DNA of 64,000 nt from contig JAPZLL010000004.1 in NCBI GenBank assembly GCA_036250225.1, positions 1,240,001 through 1,304,000 on the forward strand, read 5' to 3'. Below are positions 40,287 through 53,022 of the stretch, one piece after another. Each line of letters opens with the position of its first letter. Positions within the stretch are counted from its first letter, which is position 1. The notes under the pieces are model-generated. The model was given only the letters and a program-made list of their open reading frames with translations. It did no database searches and was not told where the DNA came from. Source of the stretch: Cercophora sp. LCS_1. Lineage: Eukaryota > Ascomycota > Sordariomycetes > Sordariales > Lasiosphaeriaceae. Position numbers and translations under genes: made by a program.

Positions 40287-43200
40287 GCTCGGATCCGGAC
40301 TCAGTTTTGTGGATTGTCGGCGGGCTTGTTATAGCCGATGGTCGGAGATAAATCGATGACGAAAAACAAGCAGGGTTGTAAGGTGATAAGACGGAAATAT
40401 TGAGAGTGGAAAGGATAGGTACTAGGTTCATCAACTCAACAAACTTTCGGGGCCAGCGGGCGTCCCGGATGTCAACAGTCCACAAGGGCCGAGGAAAGAA
40501 GGAAAGCAGCGAAGGATTGGGACCTGGTCGTCTCAGCATCTTAGGCCAGAGGCCGATTCGGATAGTGCGTGTGCTGTATGATGACAAACACGGACAGATC
40601 GCGAAAACGAGAAAGCGGGAGCAGACCCTGCCGAAAACATGGGCACCGAAGCCGATACCCGATAGGCCGGCTCGGGGATGCACACTCTCTTCCTCCCTTC
40701 ATCCTGGCGCTCTCCCACGAGTGGAGATGGTAATCAGACTGATGCACGCTGGTGCGGCAATGTTGTGGGAGTGGTGGGGAGCCGAGGCCGGGCTAGGGAG
40801 AGTTTGGCAGACGGCTTCCGGGCCTTGTTGAGTGCCCCTTGTGGCTAGCCGTGGTATATCTTTGGCATTGGCGGCGCCGGTGCCGCATGCGGAGAGACCC
40901 TTTGGGGCTGGTCGGCATGCGGTGCCCATGCGGATGCGGGACGCGGCGCGCAAGTGAGGGCACACTTGTCCGTCGAGAACTCCAACGACGCAGGGTAACC
41001 CATCAGTGTGTTCTCGGGAGAAAACTGCGACGCTGGAAGCAGAAGCCACATGGTTGCAATGGAGCGGGATGCTGTCGTCGACAACTTTGTTGGTGGCGTG
41101 GGGCACAGGACAAGACCCCGCCTTGATTACTACCTATCGCCTTGCCGAGGCACAACGTTGGGAAGGCAATCCGGCACCTGTATGCACCCCGGCCAGTGCC
41201 ATCCAGTTCGTCTTGGTATTTAGCCGCAACAGAACGTGAGCAATCTGAACTTTCAGCTCTCGTCTTGGTAACTGAACTCCAGCTCTGTGTTGCTGGCTTG
41301 TTGAGAAGGTGGCATGCATTGGAATAGCTAGGTCCTCAGGACTTGGCCGCTGTCAACTCGAAGACCGAAGATACGGGCGGCAAGTCTCTCGGCCACGTAC
41401 GTTCAAGAGTCTAGAGCCGCCCATGAGCGACGCCCCATTGCAGCCTTGAGCCTCGGGCGGGAGGGAGCCTTGGCCACCGGTTTCCCGACCCGGTCCGACT
41501 CTCTATCCGATGGCGATGTCAGTAGCGATGTCAGTAACGACGGCCGATGAGAAGACAGGTGGTTGGGGTTACGTCCCAACACAAGGGTTGGCTCACGCGA
41601 GCCAGTCAAAAGCCAGGGTGCATCTGGAAAGGGACCATGGAGGTCTGTTGAGAATTGTCTCGAGGAGTAGCAAGCCATGACCAACGAAAGTGAGCCGCCG
41701 CCACTTCTCGTTCAGCTGGCTGTACCAGCGCAGGTTTGGGGTGCAGGAGGAGATGAATGTTGTCCGAGGAGTCGGGTGTCACGCTATGTCTTTGAGGCCG
41801 TGTCCAATGCCCAGCTACATATGCAGGTCTTAGACACCTTGCAAGACACTCGCCAACAGACTTTGGGCGCTAAAGTCGTATATCGCTTTTGTTTTTCAAC
41901 TGGTGCGGGGCCTCGAGGTGGGTGTGTTTTGTCCTCAGCGCCACTGGTGATGAAATCCTAGCTCCGATTCATAGGCCGGCCGGCTGGGCTGCGGTGTTCC
42001 GCGGATCGAAACGTGGTGTTGGGGGCCGAATGAGTCAAGAGGAGTGAGGTGGTTACCCAAATTGAATACCTAACCCAACAGGGTGATGTTGAGCAAGCCA
42101 GTGTGTGCCCGTCATCCAATGATGGGGGCCAGCACGTTGGTTCAGACGTACGTACCATGGATGGGAACAAACTGGAAAGACACAAGGATGCAGCGTGCAA
42201 CCACACCTTAAAGTCATGGTGTGACAAGTTGGGGTGACAGCTGTGGTGCAAAGATGATTACTGGCCCCAAGCTGGGCTTCGACGGATCCGCCCAACGATG
42301 ACTGAGACGTAGATTCCGTTCTTCGATAATGCGGGCTTTTGGGGGCTCGACAGCCCGAAGCATTGTAAGTGCCCTGCGTTGTTATGGTGGAGGACCAGCT
42401 GCCTGGGAGGTGGTCGTGCTGAGGGGCAACACATGCAACGATTTGCGTGGCGCGAAGAGCGGCTTGACCAAACAGCAGCTTGATATGAACCTAGTTAACC
42501 AATCTCCGGATGTTTTCGAGTCTAAGGGAACCCGTTGCCTGCACACGGGCCAGTAGATTGCCCCAGAATCGAGAGTAAGTCGCGGGGCCGGTATTTCCGG
42601 AAGTCGTTTTGTTGTAACCGTCTGTTCGGCGGCGGTGATATTGGGTTGCACTATAGGGCAGCGTGTTTCACGTCTCATGTTGATCACCTGCGCCGGAGCA
42701 GCAGGTTGGGGAGTATCATCTCCGCACTAAATGGATGCCATCTGCAGGTGAACTAAGTCAAACCTGTGCCGCTGGGCTCGATCCTCACCCCGTAGATGAT
42801 GGCTCCCTTTGCGATGCTCGTTTGGTAACGAATTTCGGGGAAACCCGAATCTTTTTGCGGCGGTAACTCAAACGTTTGGTCGATCCTGGGAAACACAAGG
42901 CGGGTGATTGACACCCGACGGCCATCGTGTTTAAAGATCTGAGTTTCTCGGGTCGGGGCACGGAGGGAAGCCTCGGCCAAGTTGCTTCAATGATCGCCAT
43001 TTGGGTGAAACTCGTCCAATGTTTGACGCGCTGGTCTGTATTCTGAGCAGATGCTAGGCACCTCACTTGGTAAAAATGTGACGAATGAGCCTATCGTTGA
43101 AAAACGACGACGCGCCTATCTTACCGCAGTATTTGGCCGCTCAGAGTTACATCTTGTCGTTGATGTGTTCTGCAGTTGCTGACTGGGTCCTTCCCCAGAG

Positions 43201-45145
43201 TTGCGTGAGGAACGCTGCGGGGTGTCGTTGGCTCGTGCGTCCGGCTCACAGCCTCTTGTGGTGGGGTTGTCTTTCCACACACTGTCGGGAGTGGAGGTTG
43301 CTGTTTTTATGAGAGCGCTTCGCAACCCATAATGCACCTCATAATGTAGTAGGGGGTCTCCAGCTTCTTTCGAGACTCGACCATAAGGCAGAAGATTAGA
43401 TAGAAACGGCTTCGTCATAGCGCGGTTCTCAAGCTTGCCAACGGATGCCGAGGGGGCAGAGTGTCAGTTGCTTAGTGGTAAGGTGCCTGATGCTCCACTC
43501 ACACGAAGCCGTTGTTACCCCTGACGGCGCCCAGGAGTGCCTGGCCATGGAGGGCAAGATGAGTGGCCGACCAATGATGGCGGTGCGTCGTCATCCCAGG
43601 ATCCACTTGTCTACCGTGCCTGGCCGGTTCTGGCCGTTATCTGCATCTGGTTGCCCCTCATCCTCGCATCCCCTCCTCCACGTCGCGCCTTCACGTCCAG
43701 TGAACACGATGGTCATCTGTCCTCGCCGTATCGTGCCAAGCGAACTCGGGAGTGGGATGGGAATTTGATGCAACACGAATCAAGAGAAACCGTGCTAGCT
43801 TTGTGGACACGAGGCATGCATAGCATCGCAACCCAGTAATTACTCTGGGAACAATGCGTGCCACCTAAGCCCTGACCACTTTGCCGACGTTCCAAACGGA
43901 TGGAGACTTGATGAAAGGGGGTGGTGAAGACTTTCTCTTCCCGTCGCAATTGGCAATGTGGGTGATGCCAACAGAGCGGTTTGTGTTCCAGCGCTACGTC
44001 CGGAGCACAGCCCTAGCTTCATCAACATCTTGAAACGATGGAGAAGGCCGACTAGACTCCCCCATTCAGAATGCGTGCTTCATGTCCCCAGTTCACTTCC
44101 CCGGCTTCAACACTCCACCCGCAAGGCGCCATCCGAACTCCTTTTTCCTGTTTCTCTGGACCCATCCCGACCTCGAGGGCTGCTGCCGCAAGCCGACGCT
44201 CGCCCCGCTGATCCCTGCCCGCCCGCCTTCTAGCGAAAACGGTGGTGCGCCTTGGCTCCAAACTTGATGCAGAACGAGAGACAAAAGGGCTCAGTAACGT
44301 GCGAAAACCCATCCAGAGCCTGTGACACCTTTTTTCCTCCTTTTGTGACCTCTAGTTACGGTGCGTCGTGAGGGCTGGCTTTGCGTGCCGCTGCCTGCAC
44401 AATTCCACGCATTCGACGCAGCATCGTTTCCGGTTCGCTCCACCACCTTTGCCCCGGCAACCCTGACTGGCTGCACGCTCTCAGGCGGCTCAGACCCTCA
44501 ATTTGCGCGCCCTATCGCATCGCATCAGCTTGACGCCGTGCTCTGGGACAGGCCTCCCCCAACCGGAAGTTTTGGTAAGGCCCACCGCAGCAACGCACCT
44601 CCCGCGCAACCCTCAACCCTCGAACCCTCTCCCGCAATCCCAAGAAGCCCTCCGTTCATTCACAACAATATTCCACCAAGTATTCTGATCCAAATCGGGC
44701 TTTCCGCCAACCCGAAAGCGCGCCGAATACACGGTGCGGTCGCTGCTTCCCCCAGAGCGCTTTTTTCTGGCCGGCGCATTCCTGTGAAACGCCCTCCTTT
44801 GTGGCGTTCGGTTGCCCGCCGACTCTCCTCCATCCCAACCGCCGAAACGCAGCCCGTGTCTTGACGACAACTCTATCGCCTTTCCGAGTGACCGCACCGC
44901 ACTGCTAGATTCATCGGTAGTGGTGATTGGCCAGCCTGTTTCGGTTGGCGACACCGATTGACTGTTGTGCGCGAGAATTGTCGCGGCAATCTGTCGGTTC
45001 TCATTCCGGGGCATTAGAATAGCATCAGCTTTTCATCCTGTCCCTCAAACCCCTACGTTGGCCACGTCGATACCCACATCATCATCCAGTGGCCTCGGCC
45101 CTGGGAGATTGGACACGTTCAAGCAACGGTGACGGACACGTCAAC
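40287..45145. other. Gene-poor region, 4.9 kb
   Basis: No ORF here shows a domain, consistent splice sites or the codon pattern of the neighbouring genes; those present are under 170 codons and overlap on both strands. The outer parts must hold the promoters of the transporter and of the RasGAP, and about 44360-45145 (CT/CA-rich) probably includes the RasGAP 5' UTR. A local repetition GATGTCAGTARCGATGTCAGTAACG occurs near 41515-41540. No transposon ends were seen. Confidence 0.5.
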
Positions 45146-47680
45146 ATGTCCGTCATGCTCCAGACGCCTTCACGAGCCTCGACCGCATCCTCATCCTCCT
45201 TCCAACCTATATCCCGCCAAAACACAATGTCTTCATACGATGGATCGCGCTCGGCGCGCCAGTCGAAACGATACTCGATGTCGGCTCTGTACATGTCCAT
45301 ATCCGCCAACGAGTCCGACCTTGTCATCGACGACGATCTCGCCAAAGGTAGGCCTGCTTTGCCGACAACCACGCTGTCCGAATGCTGACCCTTTGCAGCG
45401 CAAAAACTGCTTCGAGACCTGAAGGCTAAGATCTCATCACAATCGAAGAAGAATTTCGTGCTCGAAAAAGATGTCCGATACCTGGATTCCCGAATCGCCC
45501 TGCTGATCCAAAATCGCATGGCCTTGGAAGAGGTGCGGCGAAATCGATATTTTGCGAATATTCCACTGACATTTCCAGCAAAATGAGGTCGCGAGTCACC
45601 TCGAGGATGCCACCGAAATGCAAGAAGGCGCATTTCCTAATGACGAGAAGACCCAGAGATACGGCAACCTGCTGTTCCTGTTACAGTCGGAGCCGAGGCA
45701 CATTGCGCATCTTTGTCGCCTTGTCTCCATGGCGGAGATTGACTCCCTGCTCCAGACAGTCATGTTCACCATTTACGGTAACCAATACGAGAGTCGCGAG
45801 GAGCACCTCCTCCTGACCATGTTCCAGGTTCGTCTGTCCCTGCTTGACTTGGCACGGCCAATGGCTAACCGGCTCAGTCTGTCCTCACTTATCAGTTCGA
45901 CAACACACCCGAATATTCGTCTCTTCTCCGTGCGAACACCCCCGTTTCACGAATGATGACGACGTACACAAGGAGAGGGCCCGGTCAGAGCTTTCTGAAA
46001 TCCGTCCTCGCGGACAGAATCAACAGCTTGATTGAGCTCAAGGATCTCGACTTGGAGATCAACCCCCTCAAAGTATATGAGCGCATGTGCGAACAGATTG
46101 AGGAAGACACAGGGAGTCTCCCTGCGTCATTGCCCAAGGGCATCACGGCTGAGCAGGCAGCCGAAAACCCGCAGGTCCAGGCCATTATCGAGCCCCGGCT
46201 CACCATGTTGACGGAGATTGCTAATGGCTTTCTCACGACAATCATCGATGGGCTGGAAGAAGCTCCTTATGGCATTCGGTGGATCTGCAAGCAGATTCGG
46301 AGTCTGACCAAGCGCAAGTACCCGGATGCCAACGATCAGGTCATCTGCACGCTTATCGGCGGCTTCTTTTTCCTGCGCTTCATCAACCCAGCCATTGTCA
46401 CGCCCAAGTCGTATATGCTCATTGATGGCACCCCGGCCGATCGGCCAAGACGGACACTGACCTTGATTGCCAAGATGTTGCAGAATCTGGCCAACAAACC
46501 ATCGTATGCGAAGGAACCATACATGGCGAAGTTACAGCCATTCATTCATCAGAACAAGGACCGTGTCAACAAGTTCATGCTCGACCTCTGCGAGGTTCAA
46601 GACTTTTACGAGAGTCTCGAGATGGACAACTACGTCGCTCTTTCCAAGAAGGACTTGGAACTCTCCATCACCCTCAACGAGATCTATGCTATGCACGCGC
46701 TCATTGAGAAGCACACCGGCGAACTGTGCAAGGACGAGAACTCCCATTTGTCCATCATCGTGTCCGAATTGGGCGCTGCGCCCCCACAGGTGCCGCGCAA
46801 AGAAAACAGGGTGATCAATTTGCCGCTATTCAGTCGGTGGGAAACGGCGATAGACGATTTGACTGCCGCCCTCGACATCACGCAAGAGGAAGTTTACTTC
46901 ATGGAGGCCAAGTCGGTTTTTGTGCAGATTCTACGAACCATTCCGGCCACCTCCTCGGTAGCAAAGCGGCCACTGCGGCTTGAGCGAATTGCAGACGCAG
47001 CGGCGACCTCAAAGAACGAGGTCGTGATGGTCCGGAAGGGCATCCGTGCGATAGAGCTGCTGGACCAACTCAAGGAGATGAAGGTGATCGATAAGAGCGA
47101 CCAGTACGCCTTGCTCCGAGACGAAGTCGAGCAGGAGCTCCAGCACTTGGGCTCGCTGAAGGAAGGCGTCATCGCCGAAACTCAGAAGCTTGATGAGGTT
47201 TACAAGACGATCCGAGACCATAATACGTACCTCGTCGGCCAACTCGAGACGTACAAGAGTTATCTGCATAACGTGCGGAGCCAAAGCGAGGGAACACGAA
47301 GGAAGCAACAAAAGCAGCAAGTCCTAGGTCCCTACAAGTTCACGCACCAGCAGCTTGAGAAGGAGGGCGTCATTCAGAGAAGCAACGTCCCCGACAACCG
47401 ACGAGCCAACATCTACTTCAACTTCACGAGCCCTCTTCCTGGCACGTTCGTCATCTCGTTGCATTACAAAGGTAAGCACCCCAGCAGCAAGGCAGTGAGT
47501 TCAAAGCTAACCGTGACAGGTCGTAATCGGGGCCTCCTAGAGCTCGACCTTAAGTTGGACGATCTTCTGGAGATGCAAAAGGACGGGCAGGATGATCTCG
47601 ACCTGGAATATGTCCAGTTCAATGTTCCCAAGGTCTTGGCGCTTCTCAACAAACGATTCGCTAGGAAGAAGGGGTGGTAG
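45146..47680 (+). CDS. gapA: Ras GTPase-activating protein, Gap1/IQGAP-related
   Basis: Five exons (45146-45347, 45399-45532, 45579-45827, 45878-47471, 47520-47680) give 779 residues. A Ser-rich N-terminus is followed by a short coiled coil and then the RasGAP domain, including RMMTTYTRRGPGQSFLKSVL, ICTLIGGFFFLRFINPAIVTPKSY (the FLR-x-x-x-PA signature) and RTLTLIAKMLQNLAN. A RasGAP C-terminal domain covers the last ~250 residues. It stimulates GTP hydrolysis by Ras and so limits growth, mating or polarity signalling; the domain plan matches Schizosaccharomyces Gap1 and Aspergillus GapA and lacks the IQ/CH regions of IQGAP. The last intron is 48 nt and in frame, so read-through would add 16 residues; splicing restores LHYKGRNRGLLELDL. 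The finger residues appear intact. Confidence 0.94.
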
Positions 47681-48763
47681 GCCCGTCGTTCTTTGCGGCA
47701 TTGCCTGACGTGGTGAAGGCATCTTGCCATTTCAGGTCGAAGAGCTGGAGTTCCGGAGTTTCCTTTTTACGTTACAGATCCGACCTTGATACCACTGTCG
47801 TTGCTGTTTGGGTTTCTGCAAGTCTTGCGGTTTCACACAGTCACAGTCTATGAGCGGCCCGCCCCGGCCGCGTGCTTCTTGTTTCCCTGCCTCGAAGCCT
47901 TGGACAGCGAATGATTCAATTATCCTTGTGTTATATACGTTTCCTTTGTCACCGGTCTGGTTGTTCGTTCTCACCGAACGCGAAAACACTATATTTTCTG
48001 GTCGATGCTCGACGGAAACATGTTCCGTCAGTTTGGAACCAGAGTCGTGCTTCAGCCGCAACAAGAGCATCTACTCCAGCCAATTTCGTTTTGGCGGCCA
48101 AAACGGCCGGTTTAATATAATGCCCAACTCGGGCTTCGAAAGGGGAAAGGGGTGGTCGAAAAGGGGTTTGGAGAGGATGGACAGACGGGCACATGGAGCC
48201 CAGCAGCTGATGCGAGATGATGGGATGGATGGTACGATATTGACAGGCAATGGGCAAGGGGTTCAAACGGATGGGTAAGGAGGGTGATGTGGTATTTCCT
48301 TCGGCTGGTCCGGGCGTGGCTAGCAATCTATCGTGTTTTTCCATGTCAACTACGAAAGGGAGGTTATACCTTCATGATGAAGCAACTGGGTTTATTGTGT
48401 CTGGCTTTATTTATGTTTACGTCTTCATTTCTCGCTCTCTTTAAGATCCACACCATAGGCGGCGCACTGCTCGTTGAAGCGATATTTGGAATTGATGGGC
48501 ATACGTCGCTGGTTTGAGTTGATGTTTTAGCGCATGCCAGTCAGTGTTGTCGAATTGGAACACATTTGAACCATGTTAAAGCCCGCTTGAGAAGCTGTGA
48601 TACCATGCTCGTCTACGGCTGCCAAAACATAACCTGTCCCTGAGCACCCTCCAGCTGAGCGAGACCAACATACACCATCAATGACAACCTCTTTTCATCG
48701 CCATCTTCAGATGTGTGTGATTTGGTAGAGAAGCGCAAAAAGAAAGCCCTATGACGGGAATTG
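47681..48763. other. 3' region of RasGAP
   Basis: About 1.1 kb to the tRNA with no supported gene. Short ORFs have no domain. Confidence 0.5.
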
Positions 48764-48851
48764 AGCCCGACGTGGGGGTCGAACCCACAACCTTGAGATG
48801 ACGGAGGAACTCCTTAAGAGTCTCACGCTCTACCGATTGAGCTAGCCGGGC
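48764..48851 (-). tRNA. tRNA-Lys (anticodon CTT) with a short intron
   Basis: Read on the minus strand, the acceptor stem GCCCGGC pairs with GTCGGGC (one G-U), and the discriminator base is T. The D arm is GCTC...GAGC. The anticodon stem TGAGA/TCTCA encloses CTCTTAA, giving anticodon CTT at the standard loop position. The T arm is GTGGG-TTCGACC-CCCAC. An intron of about 15 nt (AGGAGTTCCTCCGTC) sits one base 3' of the anticodon as usual for nuclear tRNA genes. Without it the tRNA is 73 nt. The A and B boxes needed for RNA polymerase III are intact. CCA is not encoded. Confidence 0.95.
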
Positions 48852-50034
48852 GGCTAGTCGATCACATGACTTGTTGTGAGACGGAGTCCGTAAAGCTGCT
48901 TGTATACTCTTAGCCATCCCACGGCATGTGGTTTCGAAGGTGAGACTGCCAAGCGGGAGAACAAGTCGCTGTTATTCCAAACCATACATCGAGCCGCATT
49001 TCATGGGTCCCGGGATCGTACCCTCTTTCTTTTCCGATCTCAGGGGGGGGAGCCGGGAAGGCGTCGCTTGAACGGGCCGATTGTATCGTGGTGTGATTGC
49101 CATTGCGCTCAGCTCAAACAGCCTTGCAGGTGGGTGGGCCGATGCGTTATCTTGAGCGTTCTAGGCCAGAGGCGATAGGGCCCGACTGGAGCTTCGCCTT
49201 CTTGCATCAGGCGCTCTGGGCATCGCAACCGGCCGCTGGCGTGGAACGCCCCGGCAGACGGTTCGCTCTGCCCGGCGGAATCTTGGCTAAGCACCCTCCC
49301 GTAGGTTGCGTTGACCCCGCATCATGGGCGGGAGAGGGGTTTTGAGGCGTTGGCAAGAACGATAACGAAGAGAATCAAACACTTCGAGTTTGGATCGCAG
49401 CTAGATAGATGCTTCATGATGCAATGAACAGTCTATTAGTTCGACGTCAAGTACCGAAAGACGCTGGTTGCGCGCACCTGTTGCTGCTTGTAAAACCTGT
49501 GCCTGGGTAACGGTTCACCCGACCTTGACGTTCAGCGCTAGCTTCCACCTTCCTGAAACTGCAGCGCTCCTCCTTCAACAACAACAACAACAACAAGCCA
49601 ACATCGCGAAATGGCATCAACCGATTTAACTGTTCAATCTCTCATCGTTGACAAGATGCGGCATGGACAGACGGCCCATCACCTAACTGCGTTGTCTCCA
49701 TTGGTACCACTCTTCCTCTGAGTTCTGCGCTGAGAAGACACCGAGAGCCCCGAAAGGAGGATCGAGCCGGCCCCCACGGTGTCAAGCGATTGGCTGGCAG
49801 CGACAATCAAGGGCCCACTCCTCGTCATCGCCAACATCAGACCACCTTTTTTACGGCTCGTAATCGGTCGAGGAGCTGCAGGATGGAATGGGACGGGGGT
49901 GCAACCGACGACTGAGGTGATGGACGCAGCATTGGACGGCGATGGCTGCCCACTGGTGCCGCCGGTTGCGGTGCAGCTGTTCCCTGCTCGGAAGACGATC
50001 AGTTTGCCATGAGTTGAGAGGTAGCGCTGGTCGA
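48852..50034. other. Intergenic region upstream of phosphoketolase
   Basis: 1.2 kb without a supported gene. A (CAA)n run (49577-49596) is present. The right end is promoter. Confidence 0.5.
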
Positions 50035-50042
50035 TATAAAAG
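50035..50042 (+). promoter_or_regulatory. TATA box of the phosphoketolase gene
   Basis: TATAAAAG, 112 nt upstream of the ATG at 50147. A clear TATA box suggests inducible expression, which fits a carbon-source-responsive enzyme. Confidence 0.55.
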
Positions 50043-50146
50043 AACCACGTCTGCTCTCCCGTCTGGGGATTTACCAGTTACTGCTCCAAGCACTTTGGTG
50101 TACCTATCACAGCAACCAATTGAACCATCATTCCACACATACCACC

Positions 50147-52651
50147 ATGGGCGACTTGCAAGAGTTGGAGAGCATCAGCCCGTATGGGCCTGCTCGATCG
50201 ACCGTCAAGGGCGGGCCCCTTTCCAAAGAGGAGATTGAAAAGTACAACGACTTTTTCAAGGCCAGCTTGTATCTCAGTCTCGGCATGATCTACCTCCGCC
50301 AGAACCCGTTGCTGAAGGAGCCTCTCAAAACGGAGCATCTCAAAGCCCGGCTTCTCGGCCACTTCGGCTCGGCACCCGGCCAGATCTTCACCTATATGCA
50401 TTTCAACCGGCTCATCACAAAATACGACCTCGACGCCATCTTCATTTCCGGCCCAGGACACGGCGCCCCGGCCGTGCTTTCACAAGCCTACCTCGAAGGG
50501 ACGTACTCCGAGGTGTATCCGGGAGCGTCAGAGGATGAGGAGGGCATGAAGAAATTCTTCAAGCAGTTCTCATTCCCAGGCGGAATTGGTTCCCACGCCA
50601 CTCCAGAGACGCCGGGAAGCATCCACGAGGGCGGCGAGCTTGGTTACTCCATTTCCCATGCCTTTGGCGCCGTTTTCGACCATCCGGATCTCATCGCCCT
50701 CACAATGGTGGGCGATGGCGAGGCGGAGACGGGTCCGCTGGCTACCTCGTGGCACAGCACCAAGTTCCTCAACCCCATCACCGACGGTGCCGTCCTCCCT
50801 GTTCTTCACCTGAACGGCTACAAGATCAACAACCCGACAATTCTGGCCCGCATCAGCCACAAGGAACTCGAGAACCTGTTCATCGGCTACGGCTACCAGC
50901 CTTATTTTGTCGAGGGCGACGATGTCAACACAATGCACCAAGCCATGGCTGCGACACTCGAGCACTGCGTGGTCGAGATCAGGAAGTTCCAGAAGGAGGC
51001 TCGCGAGTCGGGCAAGGCAACCAGGCCCATGTGGCCGGTCATCATCCTGAGGACGCCTAAGGGCTGGACGGGACCCCGCAAGATTGACGACAAGTACCTG
51101 GAGGGATACTGGCGAGCCCATCAGGTGCCCATCACTGACGTCCACGAGAACCCTGAGCACCTCAAGCTTTTGGAGAGCTGGATGAAGAGCTACGAACCTG
51201 ACCGACTATTCGCAGAGGGCAAGATCAGCAAGGAGCTCCAATCGGCCATCTGCCCGACTGGAACCCGTCGGATGAGTGCCAACCCTGTGGCTAACGGCGG
51301 GACCATCCGGAAGCCGCTTCGGATGCCTGACTTCCGCGATTATGCCCTGGCAGTCGAGAAGTCCGGTGGCACCATGGGTGCTAGCATGACCAACATGGCC
51401 GGCTTTTTGCGGGATGTCATTGCCCAGAATCCCACGAGCTTCCGACTCTTCGGGCCAGACGAAACTGAGTCCAACAAGCTAGCAAAGGTCTACCAGGCCG
51501 GCAAGAAAGTTTGGATGGGCGAGTACTTCCCCGAAGATGAAGACGGCGGCAACTTGGCTCCTGAAGGCCGTGTGATGGAGATGCTGTCTGAGCACACGTG
51601 TGAAGGCTGGCTGGAGGGCTATATCCTCAGTGGTCGCCACGGCCTTCTTAACAGCTACGAGCCGTTCATCCACGTCATTGACTCAATGGTTAACCAGGTA
51701 CGTCCCCAACCCCCCCGTTTTATTGATAGCATCTGCTAACCATTGTAGCACTGCAAATGGCTTGAAAAGTCCCTGGAGGTCGAGTGGCGGAACAAGGTTG
51801 CATCTCTAAACATTCTGCTTACGGCAGTTGTCTGGAGGCAAGACCACAACGGCTTCACCCACCAAGACCCGGGCTTCCTTGATGTTGTAGCGAACAAGAG
51901 TCCGGAAGTCGTCCGGATCTATCTCCCACCCGATGGCAACTGCCTCCTGTCGTGCGTGGACCACTGTCTCCGGTCGGCCAACTACGTCAACGTCATCGTT
52001 GCCGATAAGCAGGAGCATCTCCAATACCTGAGCATGGAGGAAGCCGTGATCCACTGCACCAAGGGCATTGGCATCTGGCCTCAGTTCAGTACCGATCATG
52101 GCAAAGAGCCAGACCTCGTCATGGCATCCTGCGGCGACATCTCAACGCACGAGTCCCTGGCTGCCATCGACCTCTTGCTGCAACACTTCCCCGAGCTCAA
52201 GATCCGCTGCGTCAACGTGGTGGACCTTTTCAAGCTCATCTCGCACGTAGACCACCCGCACGGCCTCCGCGACAGCGAGTGGGCGTCCATCTTCACAGCC
52301 AACAAGCCCGTCATCTTCAACTTCCACTCGTACCCTTGGTTGGTCCACCGTCTCGCATACAAGCGCCCGGGTGCCCAGAACATGCACGTCCGCGGCTACA
52401 AGGAAAAGGGCAACATCGACACGCCCCTCGAGCTGGCCATCCGCAACCAGACGGACCGCTTCAGTCTGGCGATGGATGCCATCGATCGGATGCCACATCT
52501 CGGCAACCGCGGTTCGACAGCACGCGAGGCGCTTCACAACGCCCAGATCCAGGCACGCAACAATGCGTTTGAGACGGGTATTGATCCCCCGTTCCTCAAG
52601 AACTGGACGTGGCCGCATGAGAGGGTCAAGACATTGCCGTATCTCCATTAG
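50147..52651 (+). CDS. Phosphoketolase (xylulose-5-phosphate / fructose-6-phosphate)
   Basis: Exons 50147-51697 and 51749-52651 give 817 residues. The enzyme is thiamine-diphosphate dependent and cleaves xylulose 5-phosphate (and often fructose 6-phosphate) with phosphate to acetyl phosphate plus glyceraldehyde 3-phosphate (or erythrose 4-phosphate). The ThDP-binding motif is GDGEAETG (residues 189-196); family markers include GPGHGAP (102-108), the FPGGIGSH segment (143-150) and DGNCLLSCVDHCL. Length is the normal ~800 residues. Fungal phosphoketolases resemble bacterial ones and are thought to have been acquired from bacteria. Acetyl phosphate can feed acetate and acetyl-CoA formation. The single intron at 51698-51748 is typical in size and shows the gene is fully adapted to the host. 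Confidence 0.95.
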
Positions 52652-53022
52652 CGATTGGGTTTAAATCCTGCTGAGACGATGGCAGCGCGGGTTTACAGAC
52701 AGGCGTTGGAGGTCCTGCTTTCCGGGAATAATGAACGGTAAAATTCATGACAGACTCAAGATAGAGATATTTGGTAGACAGCGGATTAATGACATCTACG
52801 CGTGGCGGTTTTTTACGCACACAGTTCACCATAGTCTCAGACATGTGACCCACATAGGTGGTGGGTGATGGAAGTGCTGTGTCCAGTTCTCCCAATCACG
52901 TTAATCATTTTCCCCTCGACCATCCTCAGCCGCATCTCGTGACGGCGTTTTTCTTCTTCTTCTTTTTTTTTTTTTTTTTTCCCTTTGGCTCCGGAACAAC
53001 ACTGCATCACCGGCTAACGCAA
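52652..53022. other. Intergenic, bZIP upstream region
   Basis: 370 nt between the phosphoketolase stop and the bZIP start. It carries a TTC/T-rich tract ending in T18 (52963-52980) just upstream of the bZIP start, which is presumably in its promoter or 5' UTR. Confidence 0.5.

Noticed and set aside
43450..43520. A-box-like TTGCTTAGTGGTAAGG
   Set aside because: No B box at the right distance and no cloverleaf, so not a tRNA; at most a remnant.
44361..44864. 167-codon plus-strand ORF
   Set aside because: Lies in the CT/CA-rich region upstream of the RasGAP start and looks like 5' UTR; no domain.
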